Shown here in pieces: positions 25,286 through 33,809 of a stretch of DNA of 64,000 bases (positions within the stretch are counted from its first letter, which is position 1; the number at the start of each line of letters is the position of its first letter). Source of the DNA: an uncultured Halomicronema sp. (GTDB taxonomy: Bacteria; Cyanobacteriota; Cyanobacteriia; Phormidesmidales; Phormidesmidaceae); the NCBI GenBank assembly GCA_937899725.1, contig CALCCA010000113.1, positions 39,596 to 103,595 of the forward strand, written 5' to 3'. Under the pieces are notes generated by a model. The model ran no database searches. It was given only the letters and a program-made list of their open reading frames with translations, and had not been told where the DNA came from. Made by a program: the position numbers and the translations under genes.

Positions 25286-25900
25286 TTAGAGTTGCCCCTT
25301 TGCTTTCATCCATTTCAATGCTTCGCGGCGACTCAATGGGGCGAGCTCAGTTGAATCTACAAATGATTTGACGGTTTCTGGAGCAGTTTTAGAGTATTCT
25401 CGCAGCGCCCAGCCGATCGCCTTTTGAATGAAAAGTTCTGAGGAGTCTCGATTTTCTATCACCAGTGCAAACAAGAGTCGCTCGTCAGTATCGGTTTTGT
25501 AATCAAGCTGATACAGCAGCGTGGTGCGCCGTAACCACAAGTTTTCAGAGCACCGCCAGGGCGCCAGGGTGAGATCGCGGCCCGCTGGATATTGCCGCAA
25601 AAGTTTGCCTAAATTGTGGATAACAATAGAATCCACCGTATCCCACCAGGACTTGGTGGTAATCAAATACGCCAACAGTGGCACAGACGCTAAGGTCAGC
25701 TTTTTTTGTGATTTGTCTAAGAGAGTGAGTGCCGCATACTGATATTCTCGCTCGGGCCAGCCCCATAAAGCTTTTACAATCGCTTCAAGGTGCTCTGGCT
25801 CTGGCAAACCCTGTTCCGTCATTAACTCTCGCAAAAGTCCCTTAGCGGCGGGCGACTTAATCCCCAAAAACTCAAACTGGTTGCGCATATACGCCCGCAT
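25286..25900 (-). CDS. alkD: AlkD-like DNA alkylation repair protein, N-terminal frame disrupted
   Basis: A HEAT-like-repeat DNA glycosylase that removes alkylated bases. The frame of 204 residues matches AlkD from MRAYMRNQFEFLGI onward, including TKSWWDTVD and IQKAIGWALREY. The family is about 230 residues, and here the missing start exists out of frame: an ATG at 25977 gives MAAVEIYLQALRRLYEDK, then one missing base near 25922-25926 shifts into ANPDAAVSMRAYM. Restoring one G yields a 230-residue protein. So this is either a one-base pseudogene, a sequencing error, or a gene using the internal ATG at 25900. Confidence 0.85.
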   Translation of the reverse strand: MRAYMRNQFEFLGIKSPAAKGLLRELMTEQGLPEPEHLEAIVKALWGWPEREYQYAALTLLDKSQKKLTLASVPLLAYLITTKSWWDTVDSIVIHNLGKLLRQYPAGRDLTLAPWRCSENLWLRRTTLLYQLDYKTDTDERLLFALVIENRDSSELFIQKAIGWALREYSKTAPETVKSFVDSTELAPLSRREALKWMKAKGQL

Positions 25901-26098
25901 CGAAACTGCGGCATCAGGGTTGGCTTGTCCTCATACAAGCGCCTCAGAGCCTGCAGATATATCTCTACTGCCGCCATCTCAGACTTTGCCTCCGAATACC
26001 TTCACCCTGAACCTTCAACTGTTATACCGCTCTTGAATGCACCCCCAAAACGAGAAGAGTTTCCAGATATTCCTTTGATTGAACGTTCAAAGAGCACA

Positions 26099-26130
26099 TA
26101 AAAAAAAGCGACGCAGGTATCGGCGCCGCT
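26099..26130 (-). terminator. Terminator of ndhD2
   Basis: On the minus strand an 8-bp stem (26123-26130 with 26107-26114, one G-T pair) is followed by a run of T (A-run at 26101-26107 on plus). It lies about 40 bp after the ndhD stop. Confidence 0.7.
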
Positions 26131-26167
26131 CGTCCTTCAGATTAAGTGAAACAATTCAGTGGGTTCT

Positions 26168-27781
26168 TCACTCAAAAATCGCAGGGGCCGTGATCGCAGC
26201 CATTCGCTCAGGCGATGAGATCGCGCTGAACATGGGCTGACCAGGCTGATCCGCAATCAGCATGACGGTGTCTTGCACTCGATCTAATACCGCTACGGTT
26301 TTAGCATCGTAGGTCTGAGTCGCCAACTTAGGATACAGACCAATGCCAATGACCGGCACTAACAGGCAAGCTGCAATGAAACCCTCACGGGGGCGAATAT
26401 CGAGCATCAAAGGCGTCTTCTCAACCACTTCGCCCGTGCTGCCGTAGAAAATGCGGCGCAGCATGGAAAGGAGATAAATCGGCGAGAGAATCACCCCAAC
26501 TGCCGACAACACAATGATGCCGACCTTGAAGGTTGTGGTGTAGGCATCGCTAGTGGCCATCCCTAAGAAAACAGCGATCTCGCTGACGAAGCCGCTCATG
26601 CCAGGCAGAGCCAAGGAAGCCATTGCCGCTGCTGTAAAGAAGGCAAACGCCGCCGGCATTTTGCGAGCCATTCCCCCCAGTTCAGACATATCGAGCGTAT
26701 GGGTTCGTTCGTAGGTCACACCAGAGAGGAAAAACATCACCGCGGCAATCAAACCGTGAGACAGCATTTGTAAAACTGCACCACTCAATCCGATGGTAGT
26801 GATAGCCGCAAAGCCAATCAGCACAAATCCCATATGAGCGATCGAAGAATAAGCCATGCGACGCTTCAAATTATCCTGTCCAAAAGCATTCAGGGAAGCG
26901 TAAATGATGTTGATCACTCCGAGAATTGCAAGGAAAGGAGCCACATACACGTGAGCATCAGGCAACATCTCAATATTCATGCGAATGATGCCGTAGCCAG
27001 CCATTTTGAGCAGCACTCCAGCCAAAATCATTGACACGGCTGCGGGAGCCTCACTATGGGCGTCAGGCAACCAAGTGTGAAACGGAAAGATCGGGAGCTT
27101 GACACCAAAGGCCACCAAGAAACCCGCATAGGCAAATAGCTGAAAGGGCAACGAATATTCCTTAAGGGCCAAATCAGCGAAATTGAACGTGACGGTGTCG
27201 CCGTAGAAGGCCATCGCCAGAGCAGACACCAAAATAAAAATAGAGCCGATCGCCGTGTAAAGAATGAACTTGGTCGCCGCGTAACGCCGCTTCTGGCCGC
27301 CCCATATTGAGATCAGCAGATACACGGGAACCAGCTCAATCTCCCACATCAAGAAGAACATCAGAATGTCTTGACAGAGAAATACGCCAACCTGCGCGCT
27401 GTACATCAGCAACAGCAGAAAGTAATAGAGGCGGGGTTTAGAAGAGATATTCCAAGAGGCCAGAATCGCCAGCGTCGTCACCAAACCGCTCAGGACGACC
27501 AAGGGCATCGATAAGCCATCGGCGGCCAGAGACCAGTTCAAACCGATTTGAGGAACCCATTTGTAAGATTCAACCAGCTGCAGCCCAGAGTCTTGAAGCG
27601 AAAAGTACTGGGCAAACGTATAGATAATCAGTGCAAACTCAGTCAATCCGACGGCCAGAGCATAGGAGCGGACAGCCTTATGACCCTTGGCGGGCAGTAG
27701 CGGAATTGGCAAGCTTGCCAAGAAAGGAAAAAGGACAATCGTGGTTAACCACGGAAATTGTTCACTAATCATGACATTCAC
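26168..27781 (-). CDS. ndhD2: NAD(P)H-quinone oxidoreductase subunit 4, NdhD2-like
   Basis: A 537-residue proton-pumping membrane subunit of NDH-1 in the thylakoid or plasma membrane, used in respiration and cyclic electron flow. It has about fourteen transmembrane segments, the conserved Glu in [13 protein letters not shown] and the Lys in [17 protein letters not shown]. Compared with the paralogue at 62057 it diverges ([14 protein letters not shown] instead of [14 protein letters not shown]), which fits NdhD2 rather than NdhD1. A second possible start, MISEQFPW, is three codons in. It is monocistronic with its own terminator. Confidence 0.9.
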   Translation of the reverse strand: MNVMISEQFPWLTTIVLFPFLASLPIPLLPAKGHKAVRSYALAVGLTEFALIIYTFAQYFSLQDSGLQLVESYKWVPQIGLNWSLAADGLSMPLVVLSGLVTTLAILASWNISSKPRLYYFLLLLMYSAQVGVFLCQDILMFFLMWEIELVPVYLLISIWGGQKRRYAATKFILYTAIGSIFILVSALAMAFYGDTVTFNFADLALKEYSLPFQLFAYAGFLVAFGVKLPIFPFHTWLPDAHSEAPAAVSMILAGVLLKMAGYGIIRMNIEMLPDAHVYVAPFLAILGVINIIYASLNAFGQDNLKRRMAYSSIAHMGFVLIGFAAITTIGLSGAVLQMLSHGLIAAVMFFLSGVTYERTHTLDMSELGGMARKMPAAFAFFTAAAMASLALPGMSGFVSEIAVFLGMATSDAYTTTFKVGIIVLSAVGVILSPIYLLSMLRRIFYGSTGEVVEKTPLMLDIRPREGFIAACLLVPVIGIGLYPKLATQTYDAKTVAVLDRVQDTVMLIADQPGQPMFSAISSPERMAAITAPAIFE

Positions 27782-28503
27782 GTGAGTTCAGATGAACAGT
27801 TGCACATAGAACGCCGGTTTACGCAGTTATCTAGCCTAAGGCTGATGGGATACATCATTAAAAATGTGCCTTCTCCTACTCACCGCAGCCCCACCTCAAC
27901 CACACGGGTCGGAAGAAGTCAGCAGATGATTCGGAACTATCGAATACACGATGACTAGGCGAACCAACCGGAAAATTCAAAGTGAGCATTTTTACTCACT
28001 GGCAACGAATGGCTCTAGTATACGCAACTTCATTAACTTTTGCGAAGGTGAATATACCTGATTATTCTTTGATCTTCATCTGCACGAAGGATCTGCAAGG
28101 ATTTCAGAGCCAGACCTGTCACTGATGACAAAAATCAATGAGCATAGACACTTCAAATTATGTAAACGAATGTCAATGGTCTCGATTGCAAGAATGAACC
28201 TGAAATTCTCTGTAGGAAAAATTTTCGGATCAAGGCCGATTTCCTATCAGAAATAAAATTTTCTGATTCTTGGATAATTTCTGATCGACTGCGACATCGA
28301 TGAATGACACAATTTTTACAATCCCAATATCCTGAAAGGTGTCTTAAACCGAGATCGGGAAGTTTATTCCTTTAGACTCTGACCTTGATTACAGTCAAAT
28401 ACACAACGAGCTGCGGCAATATCGAATACCTGTAATCACTCAATGGCAGTTCGGATTCTCATGGTGAGGAATACTTGCCTTGAGACAGAGGAATCGCTCA
28501 CTA
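27782..28503. other. Long AT-rich upstream region of ndhD2
   Basis: Over 700 bp without a supported gene. It must contain the ndhD2 promoter and possibly a long 5' leader. Short open frames near 27758-27958 show no family features. Confidence 0.4.
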
Positions 28504-28535
28504 AAAAGAGCGCCTTCCTTGGAAGGCGCTCTTTT
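28504..28535. terminator. Bidirectional terminator
   Basis: A perfect stem: 28504-28518 pairs with 28521-28535, loop TT. A-run on the left and TTTT on the right make it work in both directions. It lies 95 bp after the stop of the minus-strand PilP-like gene. Confidence 0.8.
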
Positions 28536-28630
28536 CTTGCAAGCTCACTCAAGCAACGGTTTCATCCAGAGCTTGAGATTATGTAGCAGATTAACCAGCC
28601 ATCAACCCGCACCGGATAATTCAGCAACTT

Positions 28631-29635
28631 TTAAGGTAAGAACGGTAATGCAGCAACTCCTGCAGCTTGAGCAGGCAGTGCAGCGGCAGATTCTTCAGAG
28701 CTGCCCACATTTGCTCCAACTGGCAATGCAATTTCTTCACCCCTTTCCTCTAAAACAACCAGTGGAGCACTACCCGGTCGATTCTCAATGCGCTTAACTA
28801 ACACAACGCCATTTGAGAGACGATCGCCCACTCTTACATAACGGCTGGTGGGCTCATTAGGCGCTTTGACAATGGCATAGGTCTGGCCATCAACACTCGC
28901 CACACCGGAAATTTCGACCTGAGAAGCAGTGATAGTGGGTGGTGGCAAATCCGGCAGGGGCTCATTGGGCGCTGGCCCAGCTAGCCCGCCAGGCTGATTG
29001 GCACCCGGCTGGGAGCCGTTGGGCTGTCCTGGGGGTGATGCGTTGCCGCCATTGGCATCATCAGGAGCCGGGGGGGTTGGTCTTGCCGGTGGGGCGATTG
29101 GCACGTAGGCGTAGGGGTCAGAGCGCTCTTGGTCGATTTCTTTAACCCGTTCGTTCGGGTCAGTTGAGGGTAATAATTCAGCGCGGGCGATTTCAGCGGC
29201 GGTTGGCAACCCTGGCAAAATGGCTTCCTGGAACAGCTCACCTTCACCCTCTGCAGGGACAACCTCAGCCGCACCGTCGGTAGCGCCGTCAAGTTCAGCG
29301 TTGGGATCAACAGGAACTTCTTGAATAGTTAAATCATCAAGGTCTTCAGTCGCTTGGAACCCTTGCTGAGCTAACCACCCGCCTAAAAAGGGCAGAGCCA
29401 GCAGCGTTGACGCCAAGCCCGCTAAAACCATAAAAAGACTGTTTTTGGCCCACTTCCGATTCCAGAATTTGACCCAGTAGACCAGCATGGCTGGAAAAAA
29501 CAATACAAAAGCGAGGAGTGTCAGCAGTCCCCAGACAGAACTCACTCTAAAGGCATCGACAACCCCAGTGATTCCCCCTACTGTCACCAGCAGAGAACCA
29601 ATAAGAACTAATATCAAAAATGCAATAGCGCCCAT
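28631..29635 (-). CDS. Membrane protein with PilP/GspC-like C-terminal domain
   Basis: A 334-residue protein. Three hydrophobic segments lie in residues 1-92, then a long Pro/Asp/Asn-rich linker (about 95-235), then a compact domain (about 235-320) with the pattern VDGQTYAIVKAP...YVRVGDRLSNGVVLVKRI. This resembles the small beta domains of PilP/GspC that contact secretins, so a pilus or envelope role is possible. The family is common in cyanobacteria without an assigned function as far as I know. It lies 70 bp downstream of sigF, whose Synechocystis orthologue controls type IV pilus genes. Confidence 0.6.
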   Translation of the reverse strand: MGAIAFLILVLIGSLLVTVGGITGVVDAFRVSSVWGLLTLLAFVLFFPAMLVYWVKFWNRKWAKNSLFMVLAGLASTLLALPFLGGWLAQQGFQATEDLDDLTIQEVPVDPNAELDGATDGAAEVVPAEGEGELFQEAILPGLPTAAEIARAELLPSTDPNERVKEIDQERSDPYAYVPIAPPARPTPPAPDDANGGNASPPGQPNGSQPGANQPGGLAGPAPNEPLPDLPPPTITASQVEISGVASVDGQTYAIVKAPNEPTSRYVRVGDRLSNGVVLVKRIENRPGSAPLVVLEERGEEIALPVGANVGSSEESAAALPAQAAGVAALPFLP

Positions 29636-29705
29636 GGCTCTGCCTCCTCACCTTCCTTAGCTAATGCCCCTCAACAATAGCTCAGTTCACAATATATGGA
29701 ACGCT

Positions 29706-30494
29706 TTAGACGGTTTCGTCTTCAGGTAAGGCGGTCATCAGACTTTTGAGGTGTTTTAGACCTTGCTTAACTCGTCGAGAAACCGTCACAGAACTAATAC
29801 CTAGGCGTTCAGCCGTTTCTTTTTGAGTCAGGTCTTGCAGAAAGACAAATTCCAAAATGTTACGCGTTCGTTCTTCAAGCTGTTGCAGCGCTTGATGCAA
29901 CCGCAAGCGATCTTCCTCCGCGAGCTGAAAACTCCGGTACTTTGGGTCAGGTAACAGATCTGACAGCGAGGCTGAGTCGGTCGCTTCGTCTAGAACGGGG
30001 GCATCTAGACTCAGTAAAGAACGATTACGAATCGCCAGTTTGACTTCATTCCATTCTTCAGCAGAAATTTCAAGGAAGCTGGAAATCTCTTGCTCAGTGG
30101 GCTGCCGATTCATCTGGGCACGCAAAGTATGAACCGCCTGCCGGGATTGATGCGCTAGCGTTTGCCACTTACGGGGAATGCGGACAGTGGCGCTGCGATC
30201 GCGTAAATAGTGTTGTATTTCACCGCGAATGTAGGGGACGGCAAACGAGCTAAAAGCAAATCCTTTGGCAAGTTCAAATCGCTCGATCGCTCGAATCAGA
30301 CCGATACTGCCAACCTGCATCAAATCGTCAAACGATTCTTCTGATTGACGCATCCATCGATGCGCCTCATGTCTGACCAATCCTAAATTCAAACTAACCA
30401 AACGGTTGCGAACTTCGGGAGATTGCGACTGATGGTATATGTGAAGCAGCTCAGCCGTTTCACCTTTTAACTCTGAATGAATTTTGAGGGCCAT
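29706..30494 (-). CDS. sigF: Group 3 sigma factor SigF
   Basis: A 262-residue alternative sigma factor of the SigB/SigF/SigG type. Region 2 (FDDLMQVGSIGLIRAIERFE...GFAFSSFAVPYIRGEIQHYLRD), region 3 and region 4 (LTQKETAERLGISSVTVSRRVKQGL) are all present. In Synechocystis, SigF is required for pilus formation and motility. It is followed by the PilP-like membrane protein, fitting an envelope regulon. No anti-sigma gene is adjacent. Confidence 0.93.
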   Translation of the reverse strand: MALKIHSELKGETAELLHIYHQSQSPEVRNRLVSLNLGLVRHEAHRWMRQSEESFDDLMQVGSIGLIRAIERFELAKGFAFSSFAVPYIRGEIQHYLRDRSATVRIPRKWQTLAHQSRQAVHTLRAQMNRQPTEQEISSFLEISAEEWNEVKLAIRNRSLLSLDAPVLDEATDSASLSDLLPDPKYRSFQLAEEDRLRLHQALQQLEERTRNILEFVFLQDLTQKETAERLGISSVTVSRRVKQGLKHLKSLMTALPEDETV

Positions 30495-30790
30495 ACTGAT
30501 CCCATAACGAATGGACTTGCCTGTAGATGGAGCAGTAAATGAAAAATCCTGCAGTTGGAATACTGATGGTTTTCGATATGGGCCAGTAGATGCTTGTCAA
30601 CTGTACCTCAAAATGCAGACATGATAAAAAAGCCGTGCATCCTCATACCTCCTAGTAAGCTAATCGATCCTTATGAAGGACAACAATGTGATTTTCACGG
30701 ATTTCGGAACCGCTAGATCGCAGACCAAACCTTTTATTCCCGCCTCAGAGGCCCCGAATTCAGAGACTTTATAGAGCTGACTGCCGTGGT
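30495..30790. other. Intergenic region between sigF and the hydrolase
   Basis: About 296 bp. The out-of-frame remnant of the hydrolase C-terminus continues to 30769. The rest is probably the sigF promoter region; I see no other feature. Confidence 0.4.
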
Positions 30791-31501
30791 CTAAGAAGGT
30801 CTCGAAACAAAGCTTTCACCTGTTGCCAGGCATCTGCTGTCGCGGCGGTCACAGAAAAAGCCGTGGCTAGCCTGTGGGTATCGATAAATACAGTGATCGA
30901 CGCCGGCTTGCGTCAACGCTGCTTCTAGTTGAACGATCTCTGCTGACGCAATCAGGGGATCTTGGAGTCCAAAAAAAGCATGTATTGTGCCTTGAATCTG
31001 CGGAGTTTGGCTCAGGGTAGGCGGGCCGCCGCCGGGGGTGAAGGTGCTAATACCCGCACCATAAAAGGCAGCCGTCGCCGCAATCTCAGGCAAGGTAGCG
31101 GCGAGATAAGCCACGTGCCCGCCAAAACAAAATCCGATGCAGCCAACCTTTGCCGCCGAACCACCAAAGTGATGGCGTCCATAGGCGATCGCGCCTTTGA
31201 TATCTTGCAACAGCTCACTGGCTTGGGTGCCATTTTTATAGTCACGGCCGAGCGCCAAGTCAGCGCGGCTGTAGCCCACCTCAAAACCGGGCGCTTGACG
31301 ATGATAAATATGGGGAGCGATCGCGATGTAGCCTTCGCCAGCCAGACGCTCCGTCACGTCGCGAATGTGTGCATTGACCCCAAAGACCTCTTGGATCACA
31401 ACGATGAGCGGTAATCCCTGAGCGGCGGTGGGATGAGCTAAGTAGGCCGGAATCGTGATCCCGCCACTTTGAAGCTCAACTGTTAGTTTTTGTATATCCA
31501 C
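30791..31501 (-). CDS. Dienelactone hydrolase family protein, altered C-terminus
   Basis: A 236-residue alpha/beta hydrolase. The catalytic triad is Cys125 (GFCFGGH), Asp181 (GLQDPL) and His213 (ASHGFF), with the family Glu38. After CDRRDS the sequence leaves the family pattern and ends in RCLATGESFVSRPS. The expected last helix (ADAWQQVKALFRDLL) is encoded in another frame ending at 30769. A small frame-changing deletion near 30840 explains this. The triad survives, so the enzyme may still fold, but it has lost its terminal helix. Confidence 0.88.
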   Translation of the reverse strand: MDIQKLTVELQSGGITIPAYLAHPTAAQGLPLIVVIQEVFGVNAHIRDVTERLAGEGYIAIAPHIYHRQAPGFEVGYSRADLALGRDYKNGTQASELLQDIKGAIAYGRHHFGGSAAKVGCIGFCFGGHVAYLAATLPEIAATAAFYGAGISTFTPGGGPPTLSQTPQIQGTIHAFFGLQDPLIASAEIVQLEAALTQAGVDHCIYRYPQASHGFFCDRRDSRCLATGESFVSRPS

Positions 31502-31600
31502 TGGAGGCTCCGACTTTCTGTTCGTTATTGCCAGCGCACGTCACCTTCAAACGTAACCGGTTAGGCAGTTTCGCAAGCCCGCGATGGAGGACGTTTCTTT

Positions 31601-31972
31601 ATGATAAGGATTGCCAGTCGTCGAGCCATAGAGCCGGATTTGATTATGGGCCAAGCTATCGGTGTAATTGAAACCTCGGGCATGCCAGCAGCACTGGTTA
31701 CCGCTGATCTATTGGGCAAAGCCGCCAACGTCCGCGTCATCGGTCTGGAGAATACGAATGCCGGTCGCATCAGCGTTTTGATTCAAGGCTATACGGGAGA
31801 TGTGCAGGCGGCGATCGCGGCAGTGGTTAAGACCTTGAAACGTCATCCTGGCATAATCCTGTTGGGTCACCATGTGATTCCTTGTCCCGATGGCCAGGTC
31901 AATCTGCGCCAATGGCACTTGGGCGACCGTCAAACAGCCCTACCGGACAGCGTCGAGTGGCTGGATGATTGA
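31601..31972 (+). CDS. Orphan BMC-domain shell protein (CcmK-like)
   Basis: A single bacterial-microcompartment domain that forms hexameric shell tiles. The domain begins at an internal ATG (31646), MGQAIGVIETSGMPAALVTAD, and runs to the C-terminus. The longer start at 31601 has a good GGAGG at 31586-31590 and adds 15 residues; both starts are possible. The pore-lining loop reads ENTNAGR, against EKIGSGR in typical CcmK1/2, and the last 30 residues (ending SVEWLDD) are unlike CcmK. It is away from any visible ccm operon, as are accessory CcmK paralogues. A GntR regulator gene follows on the same strand. Confidence 0.8.
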   Translation: MIRIASRRAIEPDLIMGQAIGVIETSGMPAALVTADLLGKAANVRVIGLENTNAGRISVLIQGYTGDVQAAIAAVVKTLKRHPGIILLGHHVIPCPDGQVNLRQWHLGDRQTALPDSVEWLDD

Positions 31973-32162
31973 GAATTAGCGGGGTAAGTGCACGGATAGA
32001 CGACTTTTTGGGCGAAAAAGTGTCAAATTTTATTGAATTTACACTACTTATTGGAGTGAGTGATTCAGCCTTATGTGAGTAAGGTTGACGATAGTGCCGT
32101 CAAAACAGCCACTTTACGGCGAAAGCTACCTTCTGCGTCGGTGTTCCCTGGGAGAGCCAACT

Positions 32163-33152
32163 GTGCTTAAGTTTCACATTCAGACCGATAGCGAAATTCC
32201 CGCTTCAACTCAACTGTATGACCAATTGTGGTTCGCGATCGCCTCGCGGCAGTTTCCACCGGGTTATCGACTCCCTAGCACGCGTCAACTTGCCATGCAA
32301 ACAGGGCTGCACCGCAATACCATCAGCAAGGTTTATCGGCAGCTTGAGGAAGCGGGTGTGGTTGAGGCTCAACCCGGCTCCGGCATTTATGTCAGGGCAC
32401 ATTCTTCGGTCGAGAGTTCGCGCCCCCATTTGGGACTCTGGGACAAATTCCCCAAGGCTCGCAAAGTGGTTGAGGATGTGTTGGATGAGCTGTTGCGCCA
32501 AGGGTGCTCACTCAACCAGGCACGCGAACTGTTTTTTGCGGAAGTGGATTGGCGGTTACGCTGCAGTGCCAGGGTATTGGTTACGGTGCAAAAGCAAGAT
32601 CTAGGCGCTGGCGAACTAATTGTCAGAGAGCTGGAGACGGCTTTACATATTCCCGTACAGCTCGTGGCGCTGGAAGATTTAGCCGATGTGTTGTCTCAGG
32701 CGCGGTCAGGGACGGTGGTGACCAGTCGCTACTTTTTGGCGGAGGCAGAGGCGATCGCCGGGCCGAAATCGGTGCGGGTCATCCCTATCGATATTTATGA
32801 CTATAGTCGCGAGTTAGGTTTGCTCAAGGATTTGTCTCAAGATACCTGCTTGGGCATGGTGAGCCTGAGTTCCGGCATTCTGCGAGCGGCGGAGGTGATT
32901 GCTTACAGCCTGCGAGGCGAAGATATTTTAGTCATGACGGCGCAAACAGAAGATGCTTACAAGCTGAATGCGCTAGTCCGGAGCGCTCAGACGATTGTCG
33001 TGTTTGACCAAACCAGCCTGCCGTCGGTGAAACAGGCGATCGCCAGTGCCCGTGAAGATCTGATCAGATCGCCACAAATTGTTGTCTGCGAAAACTACAT
33101 TGGCGAAAAATCGATCAATCTATTGAAGCGGGAACTGGGGTTAGATGGGTAA
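32163..33152 (+). CDS. GntR-family transcriptional regulator
   Basis: A 329-residue DNA-binding regulator. The winged-helix GntR domain occupies about 1-75 (PPGYRLPSTRQLAMQTGLHRNT then VEAQPGSGIYVR), followed by a cyanobacterial-type C-terminal domain of unknown ligand. I chose GTG at 32163, with GGGAGAG about 8 bp upstream, because homologous proteins begin at this FHIQ(T/P)DSEIPAS segment; a TTG at 32085 would add 26 residues. It overlaps rnhB tail-to-tail by 38 bp and follows the BMC gene, but a regulatory link is not shown. Confidence 0.85.
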   Translation: MLKFHIQTDSEIPASTQLYDQLWFAIASRQFPPGYRLPSTRQLAMQTGLHRNTISKVYRQLEEAGVVEAQPGSGIYVRAHSSVESSRPHLGLWDKFPKARKVVEDVLDELLRQGCSLNQARELFFAEVDWRLRCSARVLVTVQKQDLGAGELIVRELETALHIPVQLVALEDLADVLSQARSGTVVTSRYFLAEAEAIAGPKSVRVIPIDIYDYSRELGLLKDLSQDTCLGMVSLSSGILRAAEVIAYSLRGEDILVMTAQTEDAYKLNALVRSAQTIVVFDQTSLPSVKQAIASAREDLIRSPQIVVCENYIGEKSINLLKRELGLDG

Positions 33153-33780
33153 TCTCGGTCTGGGCCTCAGACAATAGCGTCAGCTGTGTGCTGACCTTAA
33201 AAGACTGCCGATGCTGAGGGGAGCGGCCCAGCTTAGCGATCGCAGCGCGGTGTTTGGGGCTCCCGTATCCTTTATTAGATGCCAGGTCGTAGCCCGGATA
33301 GCGCTGGTCTAAGCGGACGATCAGCGTATCTCGCCAGACCTTAGCCAAAACGCTCGCAGCGGCGATCGCGATGCAGGTCTGATCGCCTTTAATCACGGTT
33401 TGTTGAGGAATCCCGAGCTGGGGAACCGACTGATTGCCGTCGATTAGGCACAACTCGGGAGCAATGCTCAACCGATTGATCGCCCGCTTCATCGCTAACA
33501 GTGACGCTTGCAGAATATTCAGCCGGTCAATTTCGCGAGCGCTCGCCCAGCCAATTGCATAGGCCTGGGCCTGCTGCTGAATTGGATTAACCAATGCTTG
33601 ACGGCGAGCCGGCGTTAACCGCTTACTATCGGTAACGCCGAGCTCGGCTAAAACAGCGGTTGTCTTCGCAGTCAGAACGACGGCACCGGCCACCACGGGG
33701 CCAAACAGGGCACCTCGGCCCACTTCATCAACTCCTGCCGTGGCGATCGCACCAGCATTATCCTCTAAGGTCATGGCCAA
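33115..33780 (-). CDS. rnhB: Ribonuclease HII
   Basis: A 221-residue enzyme that cuts RNA in RNA-DNA hybrids and removes ribonucleotides from DNA. The active-site signature GVDEVGRGALFGPVV gives Asp18-Glu19; the third Asp lies in LCLIDGNQ and the fourth in VWRDTL. It is 29 bp downstream of rne and likely cotranscribed. Its 3' end overlaps the convergent GntR gene. Confidence 0.95.
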   Translation of the reverse strand: MAMTLEDNAGAIATAGVDEVGRGALFGPVVAGAVVLTAKTTAVLAELGVTDSKRLTPARRQALVNPIQQQAQAYAIGWASAREIDRLNILQASLLAMKRAINRLSIAPELCLIDGNQSVPQLGIPQQTVIKGDQTCIAIAAASVLAKVWRDTLIVRLDQRYPGYDLASNKGYGSPKHRAAIAKLGRSPQHRQSFKVSTQLTLLSEAQTEITHLTPVPASID

Positions 33781-33809
33781 CCGATGCGGTCAGTGCCGAC
33801 CGACTGCGA

